Under the pieces are notes generated by a model, which was not told the origin of the DNA, searched no databases, and saw nothing but the letters and a program-made list of their open reading frames with translations. A program made the translations under genes and the position numbers. Shown here piece by piece: positions 1 through 10,804 of a stretch of DNA of 64,000 bases (position 1 is its first letter; each line of letters begins with the position of its first letter). Origin of the DNA: Phytophthora hibernalis (taxonomy: Eukaryota; Oomycota; Peronosporomycetes; Peronosporales; Peronosporaceae); contig JAAKBF010000270.1 in assembly GCA_012656075.1 (NCBI GenBank), forward strand, positions 1 through 64,000, given 5' to 3'.

Positions 1-740
1 AGCAAGACTCACCAACCGCTCAGATCCGCCCAGTCATAACGACCCGCAGCAGATGCCTGCCGTCACGTGGGCGAGCTTCGACACCAAAGTCTCAACCTCT
101 AGGCGTTGGCTACGCCTCGAGGCAGCCGGCGACAATGCAACGTCAGACTCAAGTCGTCTGAAATCCGATGGTCCACAGGGCTGCGAGTCCTCGACCTCGA
201 GATGCGAGGCAACTTGTAAGTGTTGCGGCGGCGACCGATTCGACAAGTGACGAACATCGACGCCTAAGATCAACGGAACTTTCGACGGCGCCATTGCGTG
301 AGAATCCTGTCGCCACGCGAGGTAGCGTTGTGCTGCACATTTAGCAGCCCATACTGAACCCAATCGGCCCGGCAGAGCCCAGTTGTCAAACTTCAGAGAC
401 CGCGTGCTGGAATCTCAGCGTTGATATCCACCGCTGTACATGTACCCATGTGCGCCAAGCAGGTTTCCCTTCCCTTGATCGCGTAATTCGCGCATCATCA
501 ATCTTCAGAGGTGGCGTGTCTCGCATTGTGTAGGCGCGTCATAGACGAGCCTCGTCCCACGCGGCCGAAACGGCTTTCCACAGGTCTTTGAGAAAAACGC
601 CTTCTCTTCATCCTGTCCAACACTCGCTTCATTCCTGGAATCGCGGCGTAGCCCACAGCGTGATTGGCGATCGACCGCGCGCGCCACTAACGACATTCAC
701 TCTCATTCTCCCTCTCTTCATACAAAGAACAAGTCACTTG
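1..740. other. intergenic, upstream of the PH-array gene
   Basis: I see no convincing gene. Short open frames here overlap each other on both strands and resemble no family. The last 60 bases are pyrimidine-rich (CATTCACTCTCATTCTCCCTC near 695-715), as is common upstream of oomycete starts. Confidence 0.5.
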
Positions 741-2805
741 ATGGTCACGCAGCGCGTGACGCCCATCCGTGCGGATGCCTACAGCTCCGGCAAAGCGGCG
801 CTGGACGAGATGCTGAGCGGGTCCCCACAAGCCGCAGCGCTGAACGATGACGCGGACGACGCGGCGCCGTTGGGTGTGGCCGTCAACACGCGCAACTACG
901 AGGCGCTGCTCAGCAACTTGGCGAGGAGACGCACTGGCTCGGGCTCGTCCCCAGGCTACAGACGACAGACGCTGGCCATCGGTACCGTGTACCAGCAGCA
1001 GGTGGAGGCGGGGACTCCCGTGCGCGAGGAGAAGACGCTGGAAGAAGCTCAAGAAGAGGACGAGATCGACGATCGCACGGCTGTGGGACTGCCTGTAGAT
1101 ACGCGGAACTACGAGGCGATTGTAGGCGGCAATCGCCCCATCCGCTCGGACCCAGGGACGTTTAACCTGCTGAATCGACGCGCGACGGTCGCTACGATGC
1201 CGCACATGCCGCAGCGAGTGAAGGAGGAAGAGAGGGAGAGTCCGGAGGTTGTTGAAGGGGACGTGGGAGACGACGCCGTCATGGGCCTCCCCATCAGCAC
1301 AGGGAATTACGTGGCGTATCTGGCAGGAGAACAGGGTTCAGGGCTGAAACAGGCAGGACACCGCAACAGAGGATACAGCAATCTAGCACAGGATAAAGAG
1401 GCCCGCGAACCACGCGTGAGTGACCCGTATCTGTCGTCCTCTCGACGTGGACGGTCCCCTTCGGACTCATATCCCACGGCGCCGAACAATCAGGATGGCC
1501 AGCGCCCGTCCTGCTTTGACAACCGCCGCGCATCGAACGCGGCGTTCGTCCCATGCAGGATGGGTGTTTATCCAGCACGGCGCGTTTAGGAAGTGGAAAC
1601 GCTACTACGCGGTGGTCTCGGGCACGGAATTCAAGTACAGCAAGGGAGTCGGCCAGTCTCCGAAGGGATTTGGCTTGTTGATCGCTGTACACCGGATGGA
1701 GGACCTTCGCTACGGGCTTTTGCTTGAGTTTGGCGACGGCACCACGCTTCAGATTCGCTGTGCGAGCGAGATCGAGTACGAGCAGTGGAGGAAGGCGATG
1801 GAGAAGGCCATCGAGCGCAATCAGAATTTCAATTCGCAGTCCAAGACGTCGTACACGCTTACTGCGTCGGAGCAACATGAGGGCTACTTGTTCAAGCAGG
1901 AGAAGAACAAGGCCTGGAAGCGTTGCTTCTTCGTCGTACGAATTGATGGCTATATCGAGTGCCGTGAAAGTGAGCGTGGTGCCGCCGACCGGAAGTGTTC
2001 CGGATACATCAAGGCTGTGTCCTTTGCAGATTGCCACGCGAACGGGCTCGCGATTCAGCTGAGCTCAGATGTATCGATGGTGTGCTACGCGGATTCCTAC
2101 GATGAGCAGATGCTCTGGTATGGAGCTATTTCCGCTGCTGCTAACGCGAACGGCAAGACGGCCCAGCCCAAGACGTCCGTGAAGAGTTGCTATGTGCAGA
2201 CCGCAGTGTTGAACCATGCAGGGTGGCTCTACAAGCAGGCAGGGATATTTAAGGGCTGGAAGCGACTGTACTTTACGCTGCATGGCGTCGAGCTGGCGTA
2301 CGCCAAGGACACCAATTCGGAGACTGTGCTTTGTGATAAGGCGCATTCGGTGGAGGAATGGGAAGGCCATGCGAATGGTTTGCTGATCCGACTGATGAGC
2401 GGACGCATCTGGAAAATTCATGCAGAGTCATACGAGACTGCCAAGCGGTGGCGCTCCGTCATCAGCAGCGCGTGCCGATATGCGGAAACGTTTCACCTGA
2501 AGAAATATCTGAACAGCCGACGCCGCAAGAAACTGAGGCCCGTGTTTGGTGGATGGCTTACGGAGGTTCAGAAAGGCTCTCGCCTGCGTCGGTTTTTCGT
2601 AATGGACGGTACGACGCTTGGCGTTGCCAACGACGTCGACAACCAGCTCGAGCGTCTTGGGTCCGTTGTGGACGTAGGCTCGACGCGTGACTTGGAGTGC
2701 GGCATTGTTTTCACTCTTGCGAACGGAAGCAAGCTCAAGGTGAACTGTGACTCGCTGGCCGACTCCAGGTGTTGGTATGAGTGCTTGAACTTTTCGCTCA
2801 AGTAG
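741..2805 (+). CDS. protein with four tandem PH domains and an N-terminal NTRNYEA repeat
   Basis: Likely a phosphoinositide-binding membrane adaptor of about 665 residues. The first 200 residues carry three spaced copies of a short motif (LGVAVNTRNYEALL, VGLPVDTRNYEAIV, MGLPISTGNYVAYL) in an acidic, proline/serine-rich setting. Four PH-like modules follow, each opening with G-W/Y-L/V-x and a basic K/R-x-W-K-R-Y/F strand and, in the first three, ending in a helix with the PH tryptophan: HAGWVFIQHGAFRKWKRYY, HEGYLFKQEKNKAWKRCFF, HAGWLYKQAGIFKGWKRLYF and FGGWLTEVQKGSRLRRFFV. The N-terminal part and the PH part are in different frames. A 67-nt GT-AG intron at 1427-1493 joins them, but an indel nearby is also possible. 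No enzymatic domain is visible, so function beyond lipid binding is unknown. The ATG at 741 is the first in frame near the pyrimidine-rich leader; an upstream ATG at 588 seems less likely. Confidence 0.75.
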
Positions 2806-3187
2806 GCGTGCTGTTTTGTACAGAACTAATAGTAGCAGTGACGTGGATCAAGGGTATGAAGGCCACAAGACAAGTCCTGGCAGAAGGGTCTTGCATCTGC
2901 TGGCCATAGTGAGGCATGAGCGCAATAATATTTACTGTAGTTGTTTGAGCGTGGTGTTGGTGTCATACCGTATGACTCATACGTGGTGGAGGTGATGGCG
3001 TAGCGGGGAGTGCAAATCCTGCGTGACAAGTTCACGTTGATGTGATCATTTTCTTCGGTGCAGTGTCGCCGCTATACATAAACACCGGGAAGTGCAACCT
3101 TGCGTATTAAATACATGACGCAGCGTCAAAGCAAAGCAGTTCCTCTTGTTTACTGGTACTCCGGTGCTACGTGAACGATGTGGCTGA
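2806..3187. other. convergent intergenic spacer
   Basis: About 380 bases between two convergent genes. They presumably hold both 3' untranslated regions. I see no gene or clear repeat. Confidence 0.5.
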
Positions 3188-4869
3188 CTACTTCCGCAAC
3201 TTTGGGGCTTCCGACTTGAGTGGCAGGCTACGTACAGCGTCCAGCGCAAGTTTGATGGCGTCTCGTGGAGGCAGCTCGTTTCGTTTTCCAGCACGGCCAA
3301 CGCGACGCGAGCAGTAACCTCCAGGAACTCGCTGAAGACCAGCGTCCTGTCTTCAGGGCGCTCAACTTCGCGCATACCTGAAAAGCTGTGATTCACAGAC
3401 TGGTCGAATAAAGCCTCTTGTTCCTCGGTTGTACCAGAGCAAAACATCCCGCAGTCGTACAGCATGCTCTTCAATCCTGCAGCAGAAAGCAATAGTGGCC
3501 ATGTGGATGAAAGTGGTTGCTGAGATGCCGACGAGCTGGAAGCTGATCCTTGTTCGGGCCCGCCATTGTCGCTCTTGTTTGGTAGGGATGGCTTTGGTAC
3601 GTTATCTTGGGCATACTTGGCGTACAACTTGAGCAGCTTCGGCTTCGCTTCCTGAAAGATGGCCACCATTTTCTGACACAGGAGCATACATGAGATCTAA
3701 ACCAAGAATCAGCTCAATACGTTGGGCAACGTACATCGTGGTGAGAGTTGTCTCGAAATGGTCCGCCTGTAAGTCGAGTAATGGTGGGGAGGATTTGCGT
3801 CTTGAGCACGGTGTCCAAAGTCTCACTCAACGGACCTTTGGTAGGTGACAAACCTTGTACAACCCGGATCAACGCATGCAGAAAGCCAACTCGGGACAAT
3901 GTGCCTCGATCATGCATCGCGACTAATTTGTCATGGCGTAGGCATTGCGAGACGACCTTTTCCACTGTTTTCTGATCGCCTGCGTCATGGAATCTTGCAA
4001 GTTCGCATTCGTGCAGAAAGTGTGCCAATTCAGGACCGCACATGCCGTAGGTCAGTTCGCTGCTGCCAGTGGCGTAGTGCATGTACCCAGCACTCAACTC
4101 CGAGAACCGTGACAGTAACAATTCTCGAAGAAGCTCACGTTCGTGGGCATCCTTTTCAATCTCTTCTGGACCCAAGCGGCTCCAGTCGTACAGGAACGCA
4201 GCTTCGACCTCCGTATCGGACAAGAACTGTCCCGAGTTGACCTGCTGCAGCATTTCAGCGCGAGCATACTGCTTCATCTCTTCGACAGATGAAGAATTGC
4301 TGTCGCTGCCTTTTGCTTCAGCATCACAGGCTTGGTCCTCAGATGTTGACGCTTGATGCTGCTGAGACGGCTTTGGAGTCCTTTTCGAGTCTGCCTTGGC
4401 ATCGTGGGCATGATCAGGTATATCATCATCTTCACGCTTTTGCGAGGGAAGAAAGCATTGATAGTCCACGCAGTAAACTGAGGTGTGCCGATTTCATTCA
4501 CTGGCACCTCTTGCTGTCATGTGTGGTCATTTTTAAGACGTCAGCTACCCGAACAAGGATCAAACTACATGTAAATAAAAGGTAGTGAATGCATTGTACC
4601 TGAAGCTGCACAGTCAAAGTCTCGTTATCTTTGCAGGTGTCAGCGATGCGCTTTTCAGGACGCAAGACTTGTCCATTCGCCTTGATGATAGCAGCAGGAA
4701 GGAAGCATCCTTGCTTAATGTGTGCGTCCTCACGAGTACGACAGCGTCCATGTGGAGCAGCTAAAGCATAACGTTGAGCAACAGCTAACCCGAGCCAGCG
4801 GCAGGATTGACCACCTTCACCACAGGGAACCACAAACTGCAGCCCGTGAACCTTGACGTTGACACGCAT
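3188..4869 (-). CDS. p25-alpha/EF-hand-like conserved hypothetical protein, three exons
   Basis: Reads as exons 4869-4600, 4436-3735 and 3696-3188, all joined in phase 0. The first exon ends in a ubiquitin-like stretch (PAAIIKANGQVLRPEKRIAD then ETLTVQLQ). The middle exon holds an acidic linker and a helical block (FLYDWSRLGPEEIEKDAHER, then ELLLSRFSELSAGYMHYA). The third holds VAIFQEAKPKLLKLYAKYA and FSEFLEVTARVALAVLE, patterns typical of TPPP/p25-alpha-like and flagellar EF-hand-like proteins. Near 3285 the frame breaks: one missing base shifts reading into a frame that runs LPPRDAIKLALDAVRSLPLK and ends at TAG 3190-3188. The second intron (3734-3697) would be only 38 nt, which is unusually short. 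The family name is a guess from the pattern; the biochemical role is unknown. Confidence 0.6.
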
Positions 4870-5026
4870 TTTATCGTGAAGATGTGGAGTGGCAAGAGCC
4901 TAGAGCTGTTGATCTCAGCACTCTTAAGCGACTGTGAACCGACGCAACCAACCTAACGGAGCTAGACGAGAAGTTTATTTATTTATCGCCTTGATGCATC
5001 GCATTTTATCTTGACTCCAAGGGTGC

Positions 5027-6750
5027 CTAAGCCAGCACCTTGGACTCGATGTGTCGCCCCGCAAACTTGCAAGGTCTAGACGACAGCTCGCGTTTCTGGC
5101 AGCAGCTCCACTGGTACCCTTCGAGAGGGTATTTGCGAGCTACAAACCGACCCGGGTGGAAGGAGCACGAAAGAGACGTGTTGGACTTGTTCGTGAACGT
5201 CTCATTGCAGTTCCTGCATCTGCGAGGCTTGTGGATGGTCTCCAACTCTTTTGCGATTTCAGCACGATCACGAGTACGCTGCTTGTCACGTGTGAGCTCG
5301 TCCTTCTTCACCTTTCGCAGATACTCCTTTTGAGTGTCCAGTAGTTGTTGCTGCAACTCACTGACCTGACACACGAGGTCTTCGATGCGATCCTTGGAGG
5401 AGTCATCGATTCGCTCAAGTGTCTTGACTTCCGTCTTCTTGCTGCGAAGCTGATCAGTCTTGCGCTCAATCTCAGCATCCTTCTCTTCAATAACTTGACG
5501 CGTGGCGACCAAACTTGCAGAGAGATCGTCCATTCGAGCAGATAGGCGAGTGACCTCCTTCTTCAAGATTGAATTCTTCTCACGCAGTTCCTCAATCGCA
5601 CGATCCTTTTGACGAAGTTTGCTTTGAGCCGTCTCGACTTCGACGTCGAGTGCATGGATTCGATAGCTGGCGTGCTGTATATTTCAATGCAGTGATATGT
5701 GTTGAGATATTAGCTAGAAAATGCAGAAACACGTCAACAACTGCGAACCTTAGTCTCCGACTTCACATTTTCGAGCTCCTTCGATAGTGATTCCCTGTAT
5801 GTTTGAGCATCACAATCAATACACAGTAGTAGAACCGAGTAATAACAAGTTAACGCACCTTTTCTTGAGCTCATGGAGCGCAGTCTTGTTCTGACCGCGA
5901 GCTGCTTCCCATGCAGATTCTACGGCCTGATTACCGAGCAGCAAACCCGGGAGCAATCAGTAAGAATACGATCATTGTCCAGTAACAAGTAGAAGACGTT
6001 GCACGAACCGCTAGTCGAACAGCTAGATTTTTGGCCTCCTCAGCTTGATCGCCTACATCTCCCTCAGCAGCAGCAAGCTTACGCTTGAGCTTTTGATTCT
6101 TCTCTTTCAACTCCAAAATGCTGTTTTCGTGCTCGATGCCAACAACTTCCATTCTATCGATTGCAGTGCCACAAAGGTGAGAACAAAGCAGTACAAGAAT
6201 ATCACGTGGTTGCTTGACTCACTCTCGTAGCTTCTCTTTCTGACGTGCATTGCGCTTTTGAAAATCTTCCAGCTCCTTAAGCAAGTCCAAGCGTTTTTCG
6301 GTCTCGCCCTTAATATTGGAAACCTGTTCCATGAGGAAGGCATTTTCCCGTTCAAGTGCAAAAGCACGTTCGCATTCACGCTCGTACTTCTTGATATACT
6401 GCTCTAGTTTTGTTGTAGCAGACACTTTGTCTTTGTGTTCAACTCTGTAACAACAAAAATCAAGTTAGTTGGGTTGAGGTCACTCTCATTGCAGGACAGT
6501 TGAAACTACTGTAGAATCATCAAACGTACTTTCGACAGGCGACTTCGCGGCTGATAGTGTCTTCAGCTGTCTCTTTGTACCGCTGAAGAACTCGCAGCTC
6601 ACCCATCATTTTCGCTTTCTCGAGACGCAAGTCCTGGTGATCGGATAGCAGGCGCTGGTACTGGTCTTCCAAGCCCTTCGCCTTACGCTTCCACATTTCC
6701 TCAGTAACACTCCAGGGTTTCTGCGTCCATCCGTCCATGATGTCGGGCAT
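5027..6750 (-). CDS. coiled-coil protein with C-terminal CHORD-like zinc module
   Basis: Six exons fit together without any frame problem: 6750-6530, 6444-6223, 6153-6009, 5926-5859, 5794-5749 and 5674-5027, giving 449 residues. Residues 20-370 are almost continuous charged coiled coil. The last 70 residues hold a cysteine/histidine array: C-x2-C-x3-F, then CSFHPG, then YQWSCC, then C-x3-GRH. The order and the HPG...W-S-C-C core match the CHORD zinc fold (C-x4-C-x3-F...C-x2-HPG...W-S-C-C...C-x3-H) used by RAR1/CHP-1 co-chaperones, but spacing is looser and no CS domain is present. I infer a zinc-binding scaffold. Whether it binds Hsp90 cannot be told. The gene starts 220 bp upstream of a gene-free stretch and shares its strand with both neighbours. 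Confidence 0.75.
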
Positions 6751-7340
6751 GTTATCACGAAGCCTGCTTGGCTAACCTTTGAGGTTGCTGCTGCTTCTAC
6801 CGAAGTAGGGAGGAGAAAGCAGCGCCTGCCCGTGCAGCAGCCAGCGACAACAATTATAGCGATCTGAACGAAGACAGCACGCCAAGTGAATGCCAAGTTG
6901 AGCTACAAAAAGAAGCCCACCACTAAGTCTATTAGCAGCAGTAGGAAGCATGCAAAAGCGATCACCCCGTTAATCAATCAAAGATAGCAAACACTACCTG
7001 GATTCCGCTGTCAGCTAAAGAAAGAACGAAGCACCACACATACTCAGCCAAGAAAAGCTCAATGCACAGCACCTTCTGGGGCAAGGACAAGAAAACTTTG
7101 TCACTTACTTCGGCTGGTAATCAGGGTGGGCCGAACTGCCCTACAACGAGATGTATATGACCACGCCGAAGCAAAACGACCATGTGTCGTGTTGAAAATA
7201 GCAGTACGTGATTTGATTGGCTTCGCACGTCAAGATCAGAACTGGAGGACGAGATTTCAATGGGATGTGTATCTCATTACGAACTGCCGCGGATCCGTTG
7301 TGGCAACGGGAAATGGTCAAACTTGTAGCAACCACAGCGT
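6751..7340. other. intergenic between two minus-strand genes
   Basis: Upstream of the coiled-coil gene and downstream of the Tat-SF1 gene. No gene, RNA or clear repeat was recognised. It should hold the promoter of the coiled-coil gene. Confidence 0.45.
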
Positions 7341-9552
7341 TTACTTATCTCCTTCATCATCGCCCAGGTCGTCAAGATCAGGCATGGCTCGGCCAGAATG
7401 CACCTCGGTGGCACCAATTGCAGCATTAATGTCTTCGTCTGCGTCTTCGTTGCTTTCCACGTCACTGTCATCGTTTCCATTACCGAGAGGGGGAAATTCA
7501 CGACCAGCATGGGCCTCTTCTCCAGTTTCGACCTTCTTGGGTTGCTGTACTTCTTTAGTCTCCTCTTCGCCTTCGCTATCAGACGACGACGAACCTTCCT
7601 CCAACCACTCTTGGAACTTGTTTGCACGCTCTTTTCCTCGGTATTGCTTTCACGGTGAGTGTAGTTGGTGCCATCCCAGAAGCCACATCCCAGTTTACGA
7701 CCGGCAAAGAATCTTCCATTCATCACCTCCACGCATTTTGCGGCACTCCCACTAGAGGCGAACTTAACCACCACCACACCGTCCACGTGTTTGGCAAACA
7801 GTGTGATCTTTGAAACCTCGCCGATCTTCGAGCATTCGTTATGGATGTCTTCCTGCAATTCTTTCTCATACTCTTCATCTATAGATCAAAATCAAGGCCA
7901 GTCCTAATTGAATATAGATAGTTACAGGGAGGGAGTGCGAACGCACCTTCAATTTCAGCAGGGGTAAACATGTGCTTAATAACCACAATGCGCAGGCCAG
8001 CAGGCTCACTAACTTCGCCTTCGTTCCAAGACAGTGCCTAAAGACATCAAACTCTTCGAGTTAGACCCAAACACGATTAACGTCAACATATAATTCCAGG
8101 AATACATACCTTTTCCTTTTCAAACATTTTGATCTTCGCGCGAGTGTCGATCTTCGCTTTCTTCCGCTTGACAAAATCCTGGCCCTTTTGTTTGAACTCG
8201 GCCGGCGATACATCAATGGGCCATCTGCGGGTAATTCCAAGTTAATCAACCACCGTTAGCCTAAAAGCGACCAAGTAAGTTGGACGTTTTGAGTTTGATA
8301 CACGTACTCAGGTCGAATTTGTGATTTGTCAAGCAGCTGTACGGCCAGTTCCACAGATGCTTCCTTCATGTAGCACACTGATCCATCACCCTAGGAGCAA
8401 GGAACTGTTAACTTGCTGCACATAAGAAGTCACTTCCTCAATCGTCAAACTTACATTCAGGCCGCTGCTCTCTTTGTTTGCATACAGCTTGATGCGAGGT
8501 TCACCAGACGCAATATCCGACTGGATCACACCGCACTTGGCAAAATGGTCATGCACTTCTTGGACTGTGATGTCGAGCGGCAAGCCGTTCACGTACACCC
8601 ACGTATTCTTCTTGTTCTTCTTCCACTTGTTGTTGTTGTTGTTTTTCTTTTTCTTCTTTTCCGCTTCTTTGCAGCTTCTGCCTCAGCGTCTGCCGGCTCA
8701 GTTTCTGTCACCGCTGTAGCTGACACATCCCTTTTCTCCTTGCTTTCGCCGTCTAAATTAACGCCCGTGCTGTTCTCTTCGCCACTTGGTTGATCAGCTT
8801 CCTCTTTCTTCGTGTCAGCCTCCATCTGTTGTTGCAGCGACGCCAGCTCTTCCTCGATTTTATCCTCTGGGGTCACGTACGTCTTGGACTCTGTATCAAA
8901 CACGTATCGCTTACCGTCCTCCGCCACCAGAGCATCCGTCAAGCTGCAAGCAAACGCCAGTAACAATTAGAAATCAACCATTAAAAACACACAAAATATC
9001 ACGTACTCTTTCTCAAACACCTGCAGCTCAACCGGCAGTTCGCTGGTCTGCTCTTGCAACTCTTGCTCGCGGTCCAAATCGTCGTTAGCTTCCTGCAGAA
9101 ACTCCTTGAGGGACGGAACCTCTCCTGACACCGTCACAAACACCACAAAATCAGTCCAATTCATTGCAATGTAGTAATACGTTGCAATTGCTAGTTACCA
9201 ATGGGCTTCCATCCGTCCAGCTCCTGGCTCCACACGAGCGTCATGCCGTCCACTTGGCCGTCCACAAAAAGCGTCACGAGCTGCTGCGTCGTCACAGGTC
9301 CTGTCCTTATTGATTCTTCACTGGAAGTCGCGTGATTTTCCCCATGTAGAACCAAACGGCCGCCCAGACACGACAATAGGCCGCAAATGGCTCCACGATG
9401 GCGATTGCGGTCCATTCCGATAGGCGCTGGGTCCACACCAGCTGCTGTGGCTGCAGGATGCCCTTACGCAGCAGCTTCTTGACGATTGGCGCGGACACGG
9501 GGCCCTTCTGCTGCCCTGTAGCGGCGTCCACGTACAGCCAGAGCTCGGCCAT
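7341..9552 (-). CDS. HTATSF1: Tat-SF1/CUS2-like U2 snRNP splicing factor with two GYF-like repeats
   Basis: Seven exons: 9552-9199, 9124-9007, 8943-8455, 8390-8308, 8224-8110, 8037-7947 and 7880-7341, about 597 residues once four single-base gaps are allowed for. Two GYF-like modules lie at the N terminus (LWLYVDAATGQQKGPV...VW..RLSEW and WFYMG...GPVTTQQLVTLF...VWSQELDGW). RRM1 follows (NTWVYVNGLPLDI...IKLYAN...GDGSVCYMKEASVELAV). After a basic linker (FKQKGQDFVKRKKAKIDTR) comes a second RRM of the UHM type (GEVSKITLFAKHVDGVVVVK), then an acidic serine tail ending LDDLGDDEGDK. This is the Tat-SF1/CUS2 architecture, which remodels U2 snRNP through SF3B1. The frame breaks fall at runs of A or G (7632-7635, 7859-7862, 8657-8660 and 9336-9343 on the plus strand). 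The start is divergent from MoaE. Confidence 0.85.
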
Positions 9553-9674
9553 GCTTGAGCTGTTGATTGTGACTCACAATTTGTGAGGTTCGGATTAGTG
9601 GAAATGAAGATTCTTTTCAACGAATCAGAAGAGAGACGTTATCTGGAGACATGGCTACATGACGTGTACGTGTA

Positions 9675-9944
9675 CACCGTTCACTCTAATTAGTCTGACC
9701 CTGACTAATTATGGTGTACGATTTTTATCGGAGGAAGTCGAACTTTTGAATTGATCTTGTGACAACAATATTAAATTTTTATTGAAAATAAGATGATGAT
9801 TGGCTTCGCCTCGGCGAGATATGCTCAAATCCACTGTCTTTGTGCTCTTTTGAACCCTTCGGGAAATTTTTGTCGTCCGTGGTGTCACGAAAAAGTACAG
9901 AAGCATGACTATATTCGAAGCACGACTAATTAGAGTGAACGGTG
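9675..9944. mobile_element. mariner-like MITE, 270 bp, TA target duplication
   Basis: A perfect 21-bp terminal inverted repeat begins CACCGTTCACTCTAATTAG at 9675 and is mirrored at 9924-9944. Both ends are flanked by TA (9673-9674 and 9945-9946), the target duplication of Tc1/mariner elements. The inside is AT-rich with no gene, so it is non-autonomous. A shortened copy of the terminal sequence (GACTAATTATGGTGTA, 9705-9720) lies just inside the left end. The element fills most of the 430 bp between the divergent starts of the Tat-SF1-like and MoaE genes and ends 38 bp before the MoaE ATG. Confidence 0.88.
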
Positions 9945-9982
9945 TAGCTCATTTAACTGCGACCTGCTTGTTTAGCTGTGGT

Positions 9983-10618
9983 ATGGCTGATACCGAGACG
10001 GTGACGTCTCATTCAAGTGAGGAGCCTGGACGTGGGGACTTTGTGGAGGTGGGTTATGCGCCGCTGGACAGTCAGCGGGCGGTGGAGTTTGTGACGCATC
10101 CGAGTGCAGGCGCCATCTCAACGTTCGTGGGCACCACTCGAGACAACTTCCAAGGTTTCTACGCTGCTGCTTGCAATGGAATTGGTGGGTGAGTGGAGTG
10201 GTTCATTGTATCTACTTGGAATGCTACTGCAGGAAAGAAGGTGGTGCGACTCGAGTACGAGGGCTACACTCCCATGGCAGTGTCGGAGCTGCGCAAGATC
10301 TGCGTTGCCATCCGTGACAAGTGGCCGGAGGTTGTGGCCATCGCGTTGTTTCACCGACTGGGGCTAGTGCAAGTAGCTGAAGCGAGTGTCATCGTGGCGG
10401 TGAGCTCTCCACATCGACGGGAGGCGTTGGAAGGTTGTGCCTTTGCAATTGATACACTGAAAGCCACGGTGCCGATTTGGAAGAGCGAACAGTATGAAGG
10501 CGATTCGCGCATGTGGAAGGAGAATGCCGAGTGGCAAGCTGGAGCTGCTGTTCGGTCGTCGTGCTGCGGAAGCAAGAGAGTCATGGTGTCCGTCAAAGAT
10601 GAAAAGAATCCGGATTAG
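9983..10618 (+). CDS. MOCS2B: molybdopterin synthase catalytic subunit MoaE
   Basis: Two exons (9983-10154, 10233-10618; 78-nt intron) give about 185 residues. MoaE forms a heterotetramer with MoaD/MOCS2A and inserts two sulfurs into precursor Z to make molybdopterin. Diagnostic features are present: GAISTFVGTTRDNFQGK near the start, LEYEGYTPMA, the active-site histidine-arginine in FHRLGLVQVAEASV, SSPHR, and DTLKATVPIWKSE carrying the conserved lysines. The C-terminal 45 residues (from QYEGDSRMWKENAEW) include a Cys-Cys pair and extend past typical bacterial MoaE. I chose ATG 9983 because the upstream in-frame ATG at 9905 lies inside the MITE. A GCTCATTT initiator-like element sits at 9947-9954. 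Confidence 0.93.
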
Positions 10619-10804
10619 CTCTTGACTAAGACGAGGTCAAAACGTGCCTGCAGTGATGCAAAGGGTTTCCAAGACTGCAGAAGTGTTGACAAGCTATCCG
10701 GATACAAGAAACCTTTCGTGAAACCTAAATTTATCCGAAGTTGAAATGCACAGAGGGTGCCTCTTGCGCCGCAAGATGAAACTGAGACTGTGAGCTTTTG
10801 TGCA

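Noticed and set aside
34..363. A 109-codon minus-strand frame near the window start
   Set aside because: Overlapping frames on both strands and no family resemblance; treated as chance.
9905..9982. Upstream in-frame start for MoaE
   Set aside because: This stretch begins inside the MITE and adds sequence unlike any MoaE N terminus.
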